Origin: Mycobacterium conspicuum
GTDB taxonomy: Bacteria; Actinomycetota; Actinomycetes; Mycobacteriales; Mycobacteriaceae
NCBI RefSeq assembly: GCF_010730195.1
Contig: NZ_AP022613.1
Span: 1,178,001-1,242,000, forward strand
Length of the DNA: 64,000 nt
Direction: 5' to 3'
In this document: positions 1 to 8,604 of the stretch, piece after piece
Position numbering within the stretch: the stretch's first letter is position 1
How the letters are laid out: each line of letters begins with the position of its first letter
Program-made: the position numbers and the translations under genes
The notes under the pieces: model-generated
What the model saw: the letters and a program-made list of their open reading frames with translations, nothing else
What the model was told of the DNA's origin: nothing
Database searches by the model: none

Positions 1-513
1 ACGCAGATGCCTTCCGGTGTCGCCAGTCATGTCGCCGCCGTCGCCGTCTTCGGAAATCCTTCGCCATCGGGCTCATTCGTTAGGACAGCGGCCGGCGCGC
101 TTCCCGCCATTGGCCCGCTGTACCGTCCGAAAACGATCGACATGTGTATGCCCGGGGATCCGATTTGCACGCGCGGCGTGAGCATGGGGCCACATGGTCA
201 GTACATTCAATCCGGAATGACCACGCGGGCAGCGGATTTCGTTGCGGCCCGGCTGTAGAGCCGGATCGGTCGTCTTGACCGATGCGCCGGTGACGTTTCC
301 GCCGTGCCATCCGGCGGGTTAGCGGAAGCGCATCCCGGGGGAGATACGTCAGCCGGATATCGGTGGCCAGTCCGCCGGCTAAGTTCATCGAAATCCAAAG
401 TTGCCGTCTTCCTCACCACGGTCGTGGCCATCGACGATCTTGGGCGGCGACGACGCGGTAGGTCCCTATCCACTATCGGCGGGCGGTGCAAGTCGCGTCC
501 GCCGGAAAGCAAC
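1..513. other. No supported gene
   Basis: No reading frame here shows recognisable protein features or a convincing ribosome site. The short open frames on both strands are arginine- and proline-rich, as expected of random high-GC DNA. The stretch lies downstream of the RiPP precursor gene and its terminator, so it is probably intergenic or the far edge of the locus. Confidence 0.5.
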
Positions 514-548
514 CGCCCCACAACCGATTTCGTGTCGGTTGCGGGGCG
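514..548 (-). terminator. Hairpin terminator after RiPP precursor 1
   Basis: A 14-bp inverted repeat (514-527 against 535-548) encloses a 7-nt loop. The only DNA mismatch (A520/C542) becomes a G-U wobble in the minus-strand RNA, so the stem is fully paired only in that orientation. It starts 18 nt after the precursor stop at 566. There is no strong U-run, which is usual for mycobacterial terminators. Confidence 0.75.
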
Positions 549-565
549 ATTCGTGCGTGACGACG

Positions 566-787
566 TCAGCCGATGGCCTGCTGGACGGGCAGCTCCGCCT
601 TGGTCTTCCCGGTGCCAGTGTGGGTCCCGGTGGTGGGCACCGTGGTGTGCTTGGTGTGGGTGCCGGTGCCGGTCCCACCGCCGGTGCCGGTGCCGTTGCC
701 GCCTTTGCCACCGCGCGCGAAGCGGAGCTCGTCCGCGGTCAGGGTGCGGATGCTCTGCCTGCGCAGGGCCAGCTTGTTGGTGTTCAT
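566..787 (-). CDS. Thr-rich RiPP precursor peptide 1
   Basis: A 73-residue peptide. The ATG at 787 is chosen because an AGGAGA ribosome site lies just upstream and the sequence from here matches precursor 2. The leader is about 27 residues (ALRRQSIRTLTADEL is shared with precursor 2) and ends LTADELRFARGG, with Leu at -12, Glu at -8, Leu at -7 and Gly at -2/-1. This is the standard double-glycine site cut by C39-peptidase transporters. The 46-residue core has 14 Thr, many Gly, and no Cys or Ser. It begins with G-T repeats and ends in a plain AELPVQQAIG-type tail. It is probably dehydrated at Thr by the adjacent LanB, but without Cys it cannot form lanthionine rings within itself. The mature product is unknown. 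Confidence 0.88.
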   Translation of the reverse strand: MNTNKLALRRQSIRTLTADELRFARGGKGGNGTGTGGGTGTGTHTKHTTVPTTGTHTGTGKTKAELPVQQAIG

Positions 788-836
788 GATTTCTCCTAAT
801 TGATGTGGTCGAGGCCCCGTGTGGGCCGCGTTCATA

Positions 837-868
837 GGTAAGAGCGCCAACCGCACGGAAAGCGGACA
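837..868 (-). promoter_or_regulatory. Conserved promoter-like element, precursor 1
   Basis: Read on the minus strand: TGTCCG, 2 nt, TTCCG, 10 nt, GCTCTTACC, ending 50 nt before the precursor start. The same blocks with the same TTCCG-to-GCTCTTACC spacing lie upstream of precursor 2. The layout fits a -35/-10 pair (16-17 nt between TGTCCG and GCTCTTACC). The neighbouring ECF sigma factor is the inferred reader. It gives precursor 1 its own transcript although it also lies downstream of the LanB gene. Confidence 0.6.
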
Positions 869-892
869 GTTTTTGCAGAACTTCTCTCCGGA

Positions 893-3800
893 CTAGGACC
901 CGGCCGCCTTGGCACGGGGTGCGCGTGCGATCTGGCTGGCGTAGTACCGGTCCAAAAAGCTCAGCAGCACGAGCTCGTGGGTGCGTGCCGCGGAACGCAG
1001 CAACCGGACGGCGTGCAGGTGGTCGAAACTGTGCAGCAGCGACGAGAAGGACTGGGTCAGCTCGCCCCGCCTGGACCGGTCCGCCAGCTCGGCGAGCAGG
1101 GGTGCGAGAACTTCTGATCGCTGCCTGAACACCTGGCGAGCGGATTCGTAGCGATGATCGGTGCTGTCGTCGAGCAGCGCGGTGAGGTCGGCGCGCTCGT
1201 CGCGCCAGCGCTGCCCGACGCCGGCTTCCAAGTTGGGCGCGTTGGGGTACTCGGGCCGGTAGCCCGCCGCGCCGCTCTTGGCCCAGTCACGACGCTGCTG
1301 CAGGTCGAACCCGGCGTCGGCGAGCAGCCGATCGGTGGCGTACATGCAAAGCTTCCAGCGCGCCTCGGGCCCGTCAGTGTCGAGCATGCCCAACACCTTC
1401 AGCACGGCGTCACTGTCGGCGCCGTGGATGAGCTCGGCGAGCTCGATGCCGGCGTCGCCGCCGTAGCGCTCGATTTCGCGGGTGTAGGTATCGATCGCGA
1501 CTTTCGATATCGTCCCGTCGCCCAGATGGTCGGCCAGCGCGTCGGTAAGGGCGGGTAGCGCGTGTTCGCGCAGCGCCGCGGGCTCACCATGCAACCGGAG
1601 CCGCAGGTGATGCTCAGGGTCGGCGTACCGCAGGAAGAACCAATGGTCGACGACGCCCGCGTCGCGCAGCTGACCGACGACCGGGCCGACGGTGTCGACG
1701 AGGATGCGGTCAGCGGATGCGGAACCGGTGTAGGCCTTCAGGTACAGCCACTCGGTGCCTGGCGCGAAGGCGCGCTGGATCCGGGGTGCCCGGAACGGCT
1801 GCGGGGCCGGCTCGGGATCGCGTCGGGCAATGAACGGCACGATCAGTTCGTGGGCGAAGCGGCCCTGCGGACCCGCGGCGACGCGAGAGGCCAGCACCTC
1901 CTCGACGACCGCCCCGGACCGACCCCGGAGCACCTTCGCGGCGGCGGCGACCAGCGCGGCGCTGGTGGTGTCGACGTAAAGCCGGTTGTCTCCGTCGGCG
2001 ATCAGCAACTCGGCGGGCAAGCCGCGGTCGCGGCGCAGGGCCGCCCACCCGGCCGCCGCATCGGCTCCGGTGACGGTCTTCAGCTCGGCTGCCGACAGCT
2101 GCCATCGGGCCCGGGCGAGCACCAGTCGCCCCGAAGTGACCCGCGGCAGGGTCGGCGCGGCCGCCAGCGCGCCCCAATCCCACGCGAGCCCGCCGGTCAC
2201 ACCGTCGCTCTGCAGTGCCGCCAAAAACCGGTACACCCCGAAGCCGCGCCACGCCGGATTGTGCGCGGTAGTCAGCCGCGGCCGGACTTCCGCACCCAGC
2301 CGGGGACTGTAGAGGACGAGCCGTTCACCCTCGAGGCGCAAGGTCAGCTCGTCCACACTCAGCTGGCGATCCGCGGGCGCCCCCGACCGTCCCAACAGAA
2401 CCAGTTCATAGTCGCGCAACACCGGCCGCGCCAAGACGTTGCCGATACGTCCCTCCGGCAGGTGAATCAGCTCGGCGAACACCACACCCGGCGCGCGGGC
2501 TTCCTCGGCGCGCAGGTGCGCGCGAACGGCATCGTGCAATCGGTCATCGCCGTGACAGAACCGCCCGAGGAGTTCCGCGCCCGACGGGCCGCTGATGCTG
2601 TGGATCTCAACGCCGTCATCCAGGACACTGGCGAAGACGGCGAGCGCGTCGGGCAACGGCGATGGCGTCGCGGTTGCCAGGCGAGCGACTGTATCTTTGT
2701 CGAGCTCAAGGGTTTTCCCGCCATCCTCGCCAGCCCGCATCAGCATGTCGAGCAGGGCCGCGTCGCGTGCGGTGAACACCGAGTTGCCATACACGCCGCC
2801 GAGGTCAATACCGGCGAGCAGCGGCGACTCGTCGGCGGCCGGATGCGTCGAGCGGTCGAACCCGATGCCCATCTCCTCGTCCAGGGCCTCCATCAGGGGA
2901 ACCTCGCGGTCTTCGTAACGGGCCCCGAAGTCGGCCTTGAATCGACGCAGCGCAGGATCCTCGAACTGTGGGGAAACGCGGTGCAGCAGGTCCACCGCCT
3001 GCGTGAGCAGCGCCACCATGTCAGGCCCGAGTGTCAGACCCGACCCGGCGCGGTGCAGGTCGACCTGGACGAGCCGTGCGTCGTCACCCTCGCCGACCAG
3101 ATCGAGCAGGGTTTTGGCCACCGAGTCGTACGCCTCGGGCGGATTGCCCAGACCGGCGGCGTCCAGCTTGACGAGTTCGTCGGATACCCGATCCAGCGCC
3201 TCCGAGGGCGCAGTCATACCCTGGCCGCGAAGAGATGAGATCACATGGGCCAACGGTTCTCGACCGGTCACCGCCGGCTCGGCCACCGCGGTGAGCACGT
3301 TGGCATCGATCAACGCGTCCACATATTCGCGGGCCTCGTCGCGCCCGACGCCCGCGTGGGACTCGACCGCATCGATGACCTCTTCGACGACGCAACCGCC
3401 CGAGGCCGCGGCCAAAGCGCACCGCAGTGGCGCGTCGTCCTCGATCACGACAAGGTGGTGAGTGCGACGGCCTTCCCGCACACGGCTTTCGATGATGCGC
3501 ATGGCACCCGCGGCGTGGTAGCGGCTGGAGTTCGGCTCTACCGCCATTGCCGGGCGCGTCGACGGGTCCGCCAGCAGGCGGTCCACCAGCGTCGCCAGTA
3601 CCTCGGTGTCGGGTCGACTGTGTCGCGCGGTGCCCTCCGGACCGTCGACGACAAGCGCGGTGGCATCACTTACTGCGCCCAACGAGCAGCCCGCGAACAA
3701 GCCGAAAGGCGTTGCGCGGGTGCACATCCGCACTAGATAGGAAGTCACCGACGCGGCAACCCGGTCATCCGGATTGCCTGCCGCCAAACGACGCATCAGG

Positions 3801-3955
3801 CCTGGCGACGCCAGGTGCAACGCCTCACGAACGTCCGGCCGCCCTGCCAGGGGGAGCCAGTGCTCGGGGTCGGCGCGCAGTCGGTCCAATTCGTCGAGCG
3901 GCAGCAAGGGCGCGCGCAGCACAAAGAAACCGCTCGGGCTCAGCTTCGTTCCCAT
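893..3955 (-). CDS. Full-length LanB-type lanthipeptide dehydratase
   Basis: About 1020 residues, within the usual range of full-length LanB enzymes. These glutamylate Ser/Thr of a precursor with Glu-tRNA and then eliminate glutamate to give dehydro residues. The ATG at 3955 is preferred because GGAG sits just upstream and the protein then begins as family members do (GFFVLRAPLLPL near residue 8). The long N-terminal part is the glutamylation domain. The last ~270 residues, from about TEWLYLKAYTG and including WFFLRYADPEHHLRLRL, match the SpaB_C/thiopeptide-type elimination domain. Both halves are in one chain, so this is a class I lanthipeptide-style enzyme rather than a split thiopeptide pair. 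It starts 11 nt after the ABC exporter stop, in the same operon. The likely substrates are the two Thr-rich precursors. Confidence 0.9.
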   Translation of the reverse strand: MGTKLSPSGFFVLRAPLLPLDELDRLRADPEHWLPLAGRPDVREALHLASPGLMRRLAAGNPDDRVAASVTSYLVRMCTRATPFGLFAGCSLGAVSDATALVVDGPEGTARHSRPDTEVLATLVDRLLADPSTRPAMAVEPNSSRYHAAGAMRIIESRVREGRRTHHLVVIEDDAPLRCALAAASGGCVVEEVIDAVESHAGVGRDEAREYVDALIDANVLTAVAEPAVTGREPLAHVISSLRGQGMTAPSEALDRVSDELVKLDAAGLGNPPEAYDSVAKTLLDLVGEGDDARLVQVDLHRAGSGLTLGPDMVALLTQAVDLLHRVSPQFEDPALRRFKADFGARYEDREVPLMEALDEEMGIGFDRSTHPAADESPLLAGIDLGGVYGNSVFTARDAALLDMLMRAGEDGGKTLELDKDTVARLATATPSPLPDALAVFASVLDDGVEIHSISGPSGAELLGRFCHGDDRLHDAVRAHLRAEEARAPGVVFAELIHLPEGRIGNVLARPVLRDYELVLLGRSGAPADRQLSVDELTLRLEGERLVLYSPRLGAEVRPRLTTAHNPAWRGFGVYRFLAALQSDGVTGGLAWDWGALAAAPTLPRVTSGRLVLARARWQLSAAELKTVTGADAAAGWAALRRDRGLPAELLIADGDNRLYVDTTSAALVAAAAKVLRGRSGAVVEEVLASRVAAGPQGRFAHELIVPFIARRDPEPAPQPFRAPRIQRAFAPGTEWLYLKAYTGSASADRILVDTVGPVVGQLRDAGVVDHWFFLRYADPEHHLRLRLHGEPAALREHALPALTDALADHLGDGTISKVAIDTYTREIERYGGDAGIELAELIHGADSDAVLKVLGMLDTDGPEARWKLCMYATDRLLADAGFDLQQRRDWAKSGAAGYRPEYPNAPNLEAGVGQRWRDERADLTALLDDSTDHRYESARQVFRQRSEVLAPLLAELADRSRRGELTQSFSSLLHSFDHLHAVRLLRSAARTHELVLLSFLDRYYASQIARAPRAKAAGS

Positions 3956-3965
3956 CTGGAGACTC

Positions 3966-6119
3966 CTACCGTTCGTTTTGGCCGACGAGTTGTCCGGCGA
4001 CCAGTTGGGCGTAATGGTTGCCGGCGGCCAAAAGCTCACGGTGGCAACCGACTTCGACGACGCGACCGGCGTCCATCACGACGATTTGGTCGGCGTCGAT
4101 CACGGTGGCCAGCCGATGCGCGATCATGATCACCGTGCAGCCGAGTCGAGCGATGTTGGCGTGCACGTTGGCTTCGGTGACGGTGTCGAGGTTGCTGGTG
4201 GCCTCGTCGAGCAGCAGGATCCGCGGCTGGGGCGCAAGCGCGCGGGCGAGCGCCAGTCGTTGGCGTTGACCACCCGACAGCGAGGCGCCCGCGTCGACGA
4301 GCGGGGTGTTCCAGCCCATCGGCATCGCCCGGATGTCGTCGGCGACGCCGGCGAGTTCGGCGGCGGCCTCGAGCCTGTCCAACGGCAGGCTGGGGTCGCC
4401 GAGAGCAACGTTGTCCCGGATCGACAGCCCGAAGATGTAGGGATCCTGGGTGACCACGCCGACCTGGGAGCGGACGCTGCGCGGGTGCAGGCCGGCCAGG
4501 TCGATCCCGTCGAGCAGGACCCGTCCCGACGACGGCTGGTAAAGGCCCAACAGCAGCCGGCCCAGGGTCGACTTGCCCGAGCCGGAGCGCCCGACGATGG
4601 CCACCACTTGCCCGGGCCTCACCTCGAGGTCGACGGAGTCGATCGCGGCCACCCCGTGACTCGTATAGCGGAAAGTCAGCCGCTCCGCGCGAACCGCGCC
4701 GGTGAGCTGGGGTGCGTGTCGGACGTTGCGACCGGCGGTTTCGGTCGGGGTGGAAAGGACGTCGTCGAGGCGGGCGAGGTAGCTGCCGAGCAGTTGGATC
4801 TGTAGCGCGGTGACGACGAGGGTTGCCAGCGGTTCCAAAAATGCGGTGGCCAGCGCCGCCAGCGCGAGCATGGTGCCCAACGAAAGCTGGCCGCTGCCAA
4901 CCAGATACGCACCGAACAACAGCACGGCGATCGGCGACAGTAGCGCCAGCCCATGCGTGGCGGTCTCCACCAACGCCGCAAGACGCCCGCGGCGCAGCGA
5001 GACGTTCAGTTCGGCGACGAACAAGTTCGTCCAGTGCGACACCGCGCGGCGCTCGGCGCCCGCGGCCTTGAGAGTTTCCACCGCGGAAAACATTTCATAG
5101 GCGTAGGACTGCGACTTGGCTTCAGTGGCCAGCGACTCGGCCATCAGCTGTTGGTTGCGGCGTCGCGACAGCAGCAAAACGCTAACCTGGGCCGTGGCCA
5201 GCACGGTGACGAGGATTCCCAACGGCGGTGACAGCACGAATATTGCGGCCAGGTACAGGGTGGCCAGGGCGCCGTCGAGCAGCGCGGCGATAGTACCGCT
5301 GGTCAGAATCTCGCGGACCGTGGCATTGCTGCGCAACCGCATCATCAGATCTCCCGACGAGCGTTTGAGGAAAAACGCATACGGCAGGTCCACCAGATGT
5401 TCAAGGAAATCCAGTGTCATGTCGACATCCAGTCGGCTGCGCAGCCGCAGGAGCAGATGGGCCCGCAGGAAGGTGGCCAGCATCGAGTAGCCGATCAACG
5501 TAACCATCACCGCGGCAAGGACTTTGAGCAGGTGCGAGTCATTGGCGGGCACCACCCGGTCCACGACCACGCCGGTGAGCACCGGCACCGCCAGGACCAT
5601 CAGCCGCACCACCACCGAAGTGGCCAGCACCTTACCGATTCCGCTGGAGCGAACCAACATTCGGCGAGCGTGCTGCAGTGCACCCGGTAGCCGTCGACCG
5701 CCCGCCGTGAACGCGTCGGTGGGCTCCAACATGATCGCGACCCCGCTGTAGAGATCATCGACGGCCTGCCATCCGAGCCGGTAGCGTCCCGCGGCGGGAT
5801 CGACAACGGTGACGCCGCGCCGTGACGCCGAGTCCAGGACGACGAAATGCGCCGCACCCCAATGCAACACGGTGCCGCGCGGCAGCACCCGCAGATCATC
5901 GAGCTCGGTGGCTACCCCTCGGGCTCGCAGGCCATAGGAGGACGCCGCCTCGGCAAGCCGCAGGGCGTCGACGCCGTCACGCCCGGTGCCGGTGGCGTCG
6001 TGCATCTCGGCCAGAGATACGTGACGGCCGTGATAGCCCAGCGCCATGGCCAGCGCGGCGGCACCGCAATCAGCCATCTCGGCCTGCGCGATGTAGGGGA
6101 TCGCGCGCTGGCGGCTCAC
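3966..6119 (-). CDS. C39-peptidase ABC transporter (bacteriocin exporter type)
   Basis: A 717-residue fusion of three domains. An N-terminal C39 cysteine peptidase (Cys in EMADCGAAALAM near residue 18, His in AHFVVLD near 92, Asp in VVDPAAG near 107) removes leaders at Gly-Gly sites. A six-helix exporter membrane domain follows (about 150-450), then an ATPase with Walker A GRSGSGKST, signature LSGGQRQR, Walker B ILLLDEAT and a switch His in MIAHRL. All catalytic residues are present. It starts with GTG overlapping the stop of the upstream membrane protein (GTGA), so the two are translationally coupled. It is the natural processing and export machine for the two double-glycine precursors. Confidence 0.95.
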   Translation of the reverse strand: MSRQRAIPYIAQAEMADCGAAALAMALGYHGRHVSLAEMHDATGTGRDGVDALRLAEAASSYGLRARGVATELDDLRVLPRGTVLHWGAAHFVVLDSASRRGVTVVDPAAGRYRLGWQAVDDLYSGVAIMLEPTDAFTAGGRRLPGALQHARRMLVRSSGIGKVLATSVVVRLMVLAVPVLTGVVVDRVVPANDSHLLKVLAAVMVTLIGYSMLATFLRAHLLLRLRSRLDVDMTLDFLEHLVDLPYAFFLKRSSGDLMMRLRSNATVREILTSGTIAALLDGALATLYLAAIFVLSPPLGILVTVLATAQVSVLLLSRRRNQQLMAESLATEAKSQSYAYEMFSAVETLKAAGAERRAVSHWTNLFVAELNVSLRRGRLAALVETATHGLALLSPIAVLLFGAYLVGSGQLSLGTMLALAALATAFLEPLATLVVTALQIQLLGSYLARLDDVLSTPTETAGRNVRHAPQLTGAVRAERLTFRYTSHGVAAIDSVDLEVRPGQVVAIVGRSGSGKSTLGRLLLGLYQPSSGRVLLDGIDLAGLHPRSVRSQVGVVTQDPYIFGLSIRDNVALGDPSLPLDRLEAAAELAGVADDIRAMPMGWNTPLVDAGASLSGGQRQRLALARALAPQPRILLLDEATSNLDTVTEANVHANIARLGCTVIMIAHRLATVIDADQIVVMDAGRVVEVGCHRELLAAGNHYAQLVAGQLVGQNER

Positions 6120-6562
6120 CGCAGCCTCGGCAGCAGCAGAGTGATCAGGCGCTGACGATCGGCTGGGACGAGCAGTTGACCCGTTGACTCCGGGCCGATT
6201 TGGCCCAGCCGCGCCGTCACCTCGGCCTCGGTCACCTCGACGACGGTCGCGTCCACCGTGTTCCCGGACGCGTCACGGTAATGCACGACGCTGCCCGGCG
6301 CAGGCGACGCGTCGCCGCGGGCGGCGGTCACCGAGTTGCCCTGCGCTACCGCCGGCAACGCCTGGGTCCGTGCGATGGTCATCGTGCCGGCCGCGACAAC
6401 GCCCGCGGTCAACAAAACGCCCAGGACGACGAGCCCGGCATCGATCCACTCCGGCTGCTTGACGAGTTCACCCGGCCGCGCCCCCGCCGACCGGCGGTCG
6501 CGCCAACGTTCGCGAAAGACCGCCTCATAACCGGCACTTTTATCCGAGTCATGCTCACTCAC
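6116..6562 (-). CDS. Short membrane-anchored accessory protein, HlyD-like
   Basis: A 148-residue protein starting at GTG 6562 with GAGGAG 8 nt upstream. It has a charged cytoplasmic N-terminus (~40 residues), one membrane helix (WIDAGLVVLGVLLTAGVVAA, about 42-62) and an extracytoplasmic tail. The tail contains a small beta-rich segment (SVVHYRDASGNTVDATVVEV) and ends LLLPRLR. The topology and position directly before a C39 exporter resemble a membrane-fusion (HlyD) subunit. It is far shorter than HlyD proteins, however, and lacks the long coiled coil, so it may be a minimal exporter partner suited to a Gram-positive envelope. The role is inferred from context. Confidence 0.7.
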   Translation of the reverse strand: MSEHDSDKSAGYEAVFRERWRDRRSAGARPGELVKQPEWIDAGLVVLGVLLTAGVVAAGTMTIARTQALPAVAQGNSVTAARGDASPAPGSVVHYRDASGNTVDATVVEVTEAEVTARLGQIGPESTGQLLVPADRQRLITLLLPRLR

Positions 6563-6666
6563 GCGGTTCTCCTCAGCGCGGGCGAGTTGCCCCGACCCGC
6601 ATTGTTGCCCGCGTCTCCGGGCCACGGCCAGATCCGTGTTTAAGTCCTGCTTCCTGCCGGCGCGAT

Positions 6667-6870
6667 TCACGGTTGCTTCGTCAGCGTCGGCCGATTGACT
6701 GTGGTCCTGGTGGGGATGCAGGTGCCGGTCTTGATGGTGGGGCCGGTGGTGGGGGGCGCCGAGGTGACGGTGCCGTTGACCTGGCCACCGTGCGCGACGC
6801 GCAGCTCGTCGGCGGTCAGCGTCCGGATGCTCTGCCGGCGCAGGGCCAGCGTGTTGCGATTTGTGCTCAT
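6667..6870 (-). CDS. Thr-rich RiPP precursor peptide 2
   Basis: A 67-residue peptide starting at ATG 6870, with AGGAGAG just upstream. Its 29-residue leader is almost the same as in precursor 1 and ends LTADELRVAHGG, a double-glycine cleavage site. The 38-residue core contains 12 Thr, 1 Ser, 1 Cys and 6 Pro, in short T/P/G-rich segments such as APPTTGPT and TRTTVNRPT. One Cys could allow at most one thioether ring; the other Thr residues would stay as dehydrobutyrine or be unmodified. It is the first gene of the exporter/LanB operon and has the same upstream element as precursor 1. Confidence 0.88.
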   Translation of the reverse strand: MSTNRNTLALRRQSIRTLTADELRVAHGGQVNGTVTSAPPTTGPTIKTGTCIPTRTTVNRPTLTKQP

Positions 6871-6921
6871 GATCTCTCCTCATTGGCTTCGGCGGCGACC
6901 CGCGTTTGGGTGACGCTCACG

Positions 6922-6952
6922 GGTAAGAGCACAAAGCGCGCGGAACCGGACA
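6922..6952 (-). promoter_or_regulatory. Conserved promoter-like element, precursor 2
   Basis: Read on the minus strand: TGTCCG, 1 nt, TTCCG, 10 nt, GCTCTTACC, then a TGAGCG-like block, ending 52 nt before the precursor start. It matches the element upstream of precursor 1 in sequence, order and distance to the gene. It probably drives the whole precursor-exporter-LanB operon. Confidence 0.6.
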
Positions 6953-7090
6953 AATTTTGAAAAGAAAATTTCGGCGACTTGCGAGATAGGTGGCGGCTTA
7001 CCAAATGGGTAGGAAACCCTTCCCTCGCGGGGGTGGAATCTGGCTTCGCGGCGATTACGAAATCACGGGCCATCCCTGACCATTTCAGTC

Positions 7091-7852
7091 ATGACTTCCC
7101 CGATCACACTGCGCAAGAGCGGCATTGCAAGTGACGCGGAACTCGCGCGGGCGGCCGCGGCTGGCGATCGCGCGGCGATGGCCGGAATCTACAAGCGCTA
7201 CGCCGCCCCGCTGCACGCCTACTGCGTAGGCATAGTGCGCGATCGCCACACGGCGTCCGACTGCGTACAAGATGTCTTTTGCACCGCGGCGGCAGAGTTG
7301 CCGAGGCTGCGTAACCCGGAGTCACTGCGTCCGTGGCTTTATGCCATTGCCCGCCGGCGCGCACTGCGGACCCTTTCCGAGCGGCGTCGTGAGCCCGCCT
7401 TCGACGAGCTGCCCGACAAGCCGATAACGGGCCCAGGACCGTTCACGCTGACCGCACGCAAGGAGCTCGCTCAACTGATCGCCCAGGCAGCCGAGGGGTT
7501 GTGCGAGCGTGACCGCCGTGTGCTGGAGCTTGTCTATCGCTACGGCGTGACGGGAACCGAACTCGCGCAAACGCTGGGCATCAGCCACGATTCGACCAAA
7601 AAGCTTCTACAGCGGCTGCGCGACACCATCGAACGTTCACTGGGTGCACTGCTGGTGGCCCGGCACGCTGCCCGGGTCGGATGCCCGCAGCTCGCCGCGG
7701 TCGTGTCCGGCTGGGACGAACAGTTCAGCGTCCTGATGCGGAAACGCCTTGTGCGCCATATCGAGTCATGCTCCAGATGCGCTGAATACCGCCGCGACAT
7801 TGTCAATGCCGTCGCCGTGCTCGGGGGCGGGGCGCTCAAGAAGTTGTCCTAG
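7091..7852 (+). CDS. ECF-type RNA polymerase sigma factor with zinc-finger tail
   Basis: A 253-residue sigma-70 family protein. Region 2 covers about 15-90 (AGIYKRYAAPLHAYC, DCVQDVFCTAAAELPRL, RPWLYAIARRRALR). Region 4 covers about 125-180 (CERDRRVLELVYRYGVTGTELAQTLG, then a helix-turn-helix). After region 4 there is an extra ~70-residue tail ending RHIESCSRCAEYRRD. Its H-x3-C-x2-C pattern is the zinc-binding signature of ZAS anti-sigma factors, so the protein may carry its own redox- or metal-sensitive control domain. No separate anti-sigma gene lies next to it. It is divergent from the RiPP operon (220 bp apart), and the paired elements there make it a good candidate regulator. Confidence 0.9.
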   Translation: MTSPITLRKSGIASDAELARAAAAGDRAAMAGIYKRYAAPLHAYCVGIVRDRHTASDCVQDVFCTAAAELPRLRNPESLRPWLYAIARRRALRTLSERRREPAFDELPDKPITGPGPFTLTARKELAQLIAQAAEGLCERDRRVLELVYRYGVTGTELAQTLGISHDSTKKLLQRLRDTIERSLGALLVARHAARVGCPQLAAVVSGWDEQFSVLMRKRLVRHIESCSRCAEYRRDIVNAVAVLGGGALKKLS

Positions 7853-7868
7853 CGCTACTTCCGAGTGT

Positions 7869-8492
7869 TCACTCCTGCTTACCGCTGTCGCGCAACATGG
7901 CGAGGGTGACAGCCCCACGCCCGATGGCCTCATTGGCCAGACGGATCCGGCGCTCTCCCTCTGCCGGGACTCCGAACTTGTCGTACAGGTTTTGCAGATG
8001 CTGTTTGATGGCTGCCTCGGTAACGACTAGCTCCTGAGCCATCCGGCGAACGGACGCGGGCGCGGGAAATGGGTCGTCGGAAACCAGTGGACGGCACAAG
8101 GCCACTAGGACCTCGAGTTCGCGCCGGGTAAGCGCCGGCAAGGGCTCGGCGGGTGCTGCAGAAATTGTTTCTTCACCCGCGGGTGCGTGGTCGCCTTCCC
8201 TTGCCTCCCAGAAGATCAACCGGGTTTTGCCGACCCGCAGTTCGTCCCCGGAACGCAGCACCCGTTCGGCAGAGATCTTCTCTCCGTTGAGGTAAGTGCC
8301 ATTGCGACTACCGACATCACGTACCGACCAAGCAAACCCGAGGTTTTCCAGGACGGCATGCAAGCGCGAGACGGTCGAATCCTGCTCGATCGACACGCTA
8401 TTCGTTGCGGCCTTGCCGACCGTCACTCGTTGTCCGGTCAGCGTGATCAATTCCCGTCCCGACGGCGTCTGGATTTCCAGGTGGGCAGGCAC
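7869..8492 (-). CDS. FHA domain / HTH regulatory protein
   Basis: A 207-residue protein. The N-terminal half is a forkhead-associated (FHA) phosphothreonine-binding domain with the usual motifs (VTVGKAATNSVSI, VSRLHAVL, VRDVGSRNGTYLNG). After a short linker, a LuxR/winged-helix-like segment follows (LTRRELEVLVAL, then AAIKQHLQNLYDKFGV). FHA proteins bind partners phosphorylated by Ser/Thr kinases, and a kinase is encoded divergently 112 bp away, so the pair probably forms a signalling unit. It is convergent with the sigma-factor gene (16 bp gap). The target genes are not visible from sequence. Confidence 0.85.
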   Translation of the reverse strand: MPAHLEIQTPSGRELITLTGQRVTVGKAATNSVSIEQDSTVSRLHAVLENLGFAWSVRDVGSRNGTYLNGEKISAERVLRSGDELRVGKTRLIFWEAREGDHAPAGEETISAAPAEPLPALTRRELEVLVALCRPLVSDDPFPAPASVRRMAQELVVTEAAIKQHLQNLYDKFGVPAEGERRIRLANEAIGRGAVTLAMLRDSGKQE

Positions 8493-8604
8493 GCAGACAG
8501 CCTATGGCGTCTGGCCTATCGGAATCTGTGAGTCAGCCTGTTGAACCTCGGTCGTATACGCCTGCGCTGCGGTTACGATCGGAGTGACCTGGAACGAGAT
8601 TTTG

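Noticed and set aside
1562..3238. Long plus-strand open frame across the LanB gene
   Set aside because: No motif or ribosome site; the LanB frame on the other strand has clear domains at both ends.
893..3955. Thiopeptide cluster
   Set aside because: The LanB has both domains in one chain, no cyclodehydratase or pyridine synthase is present, and the precursors lack Ser/Cys-rich thiopeptide cores.
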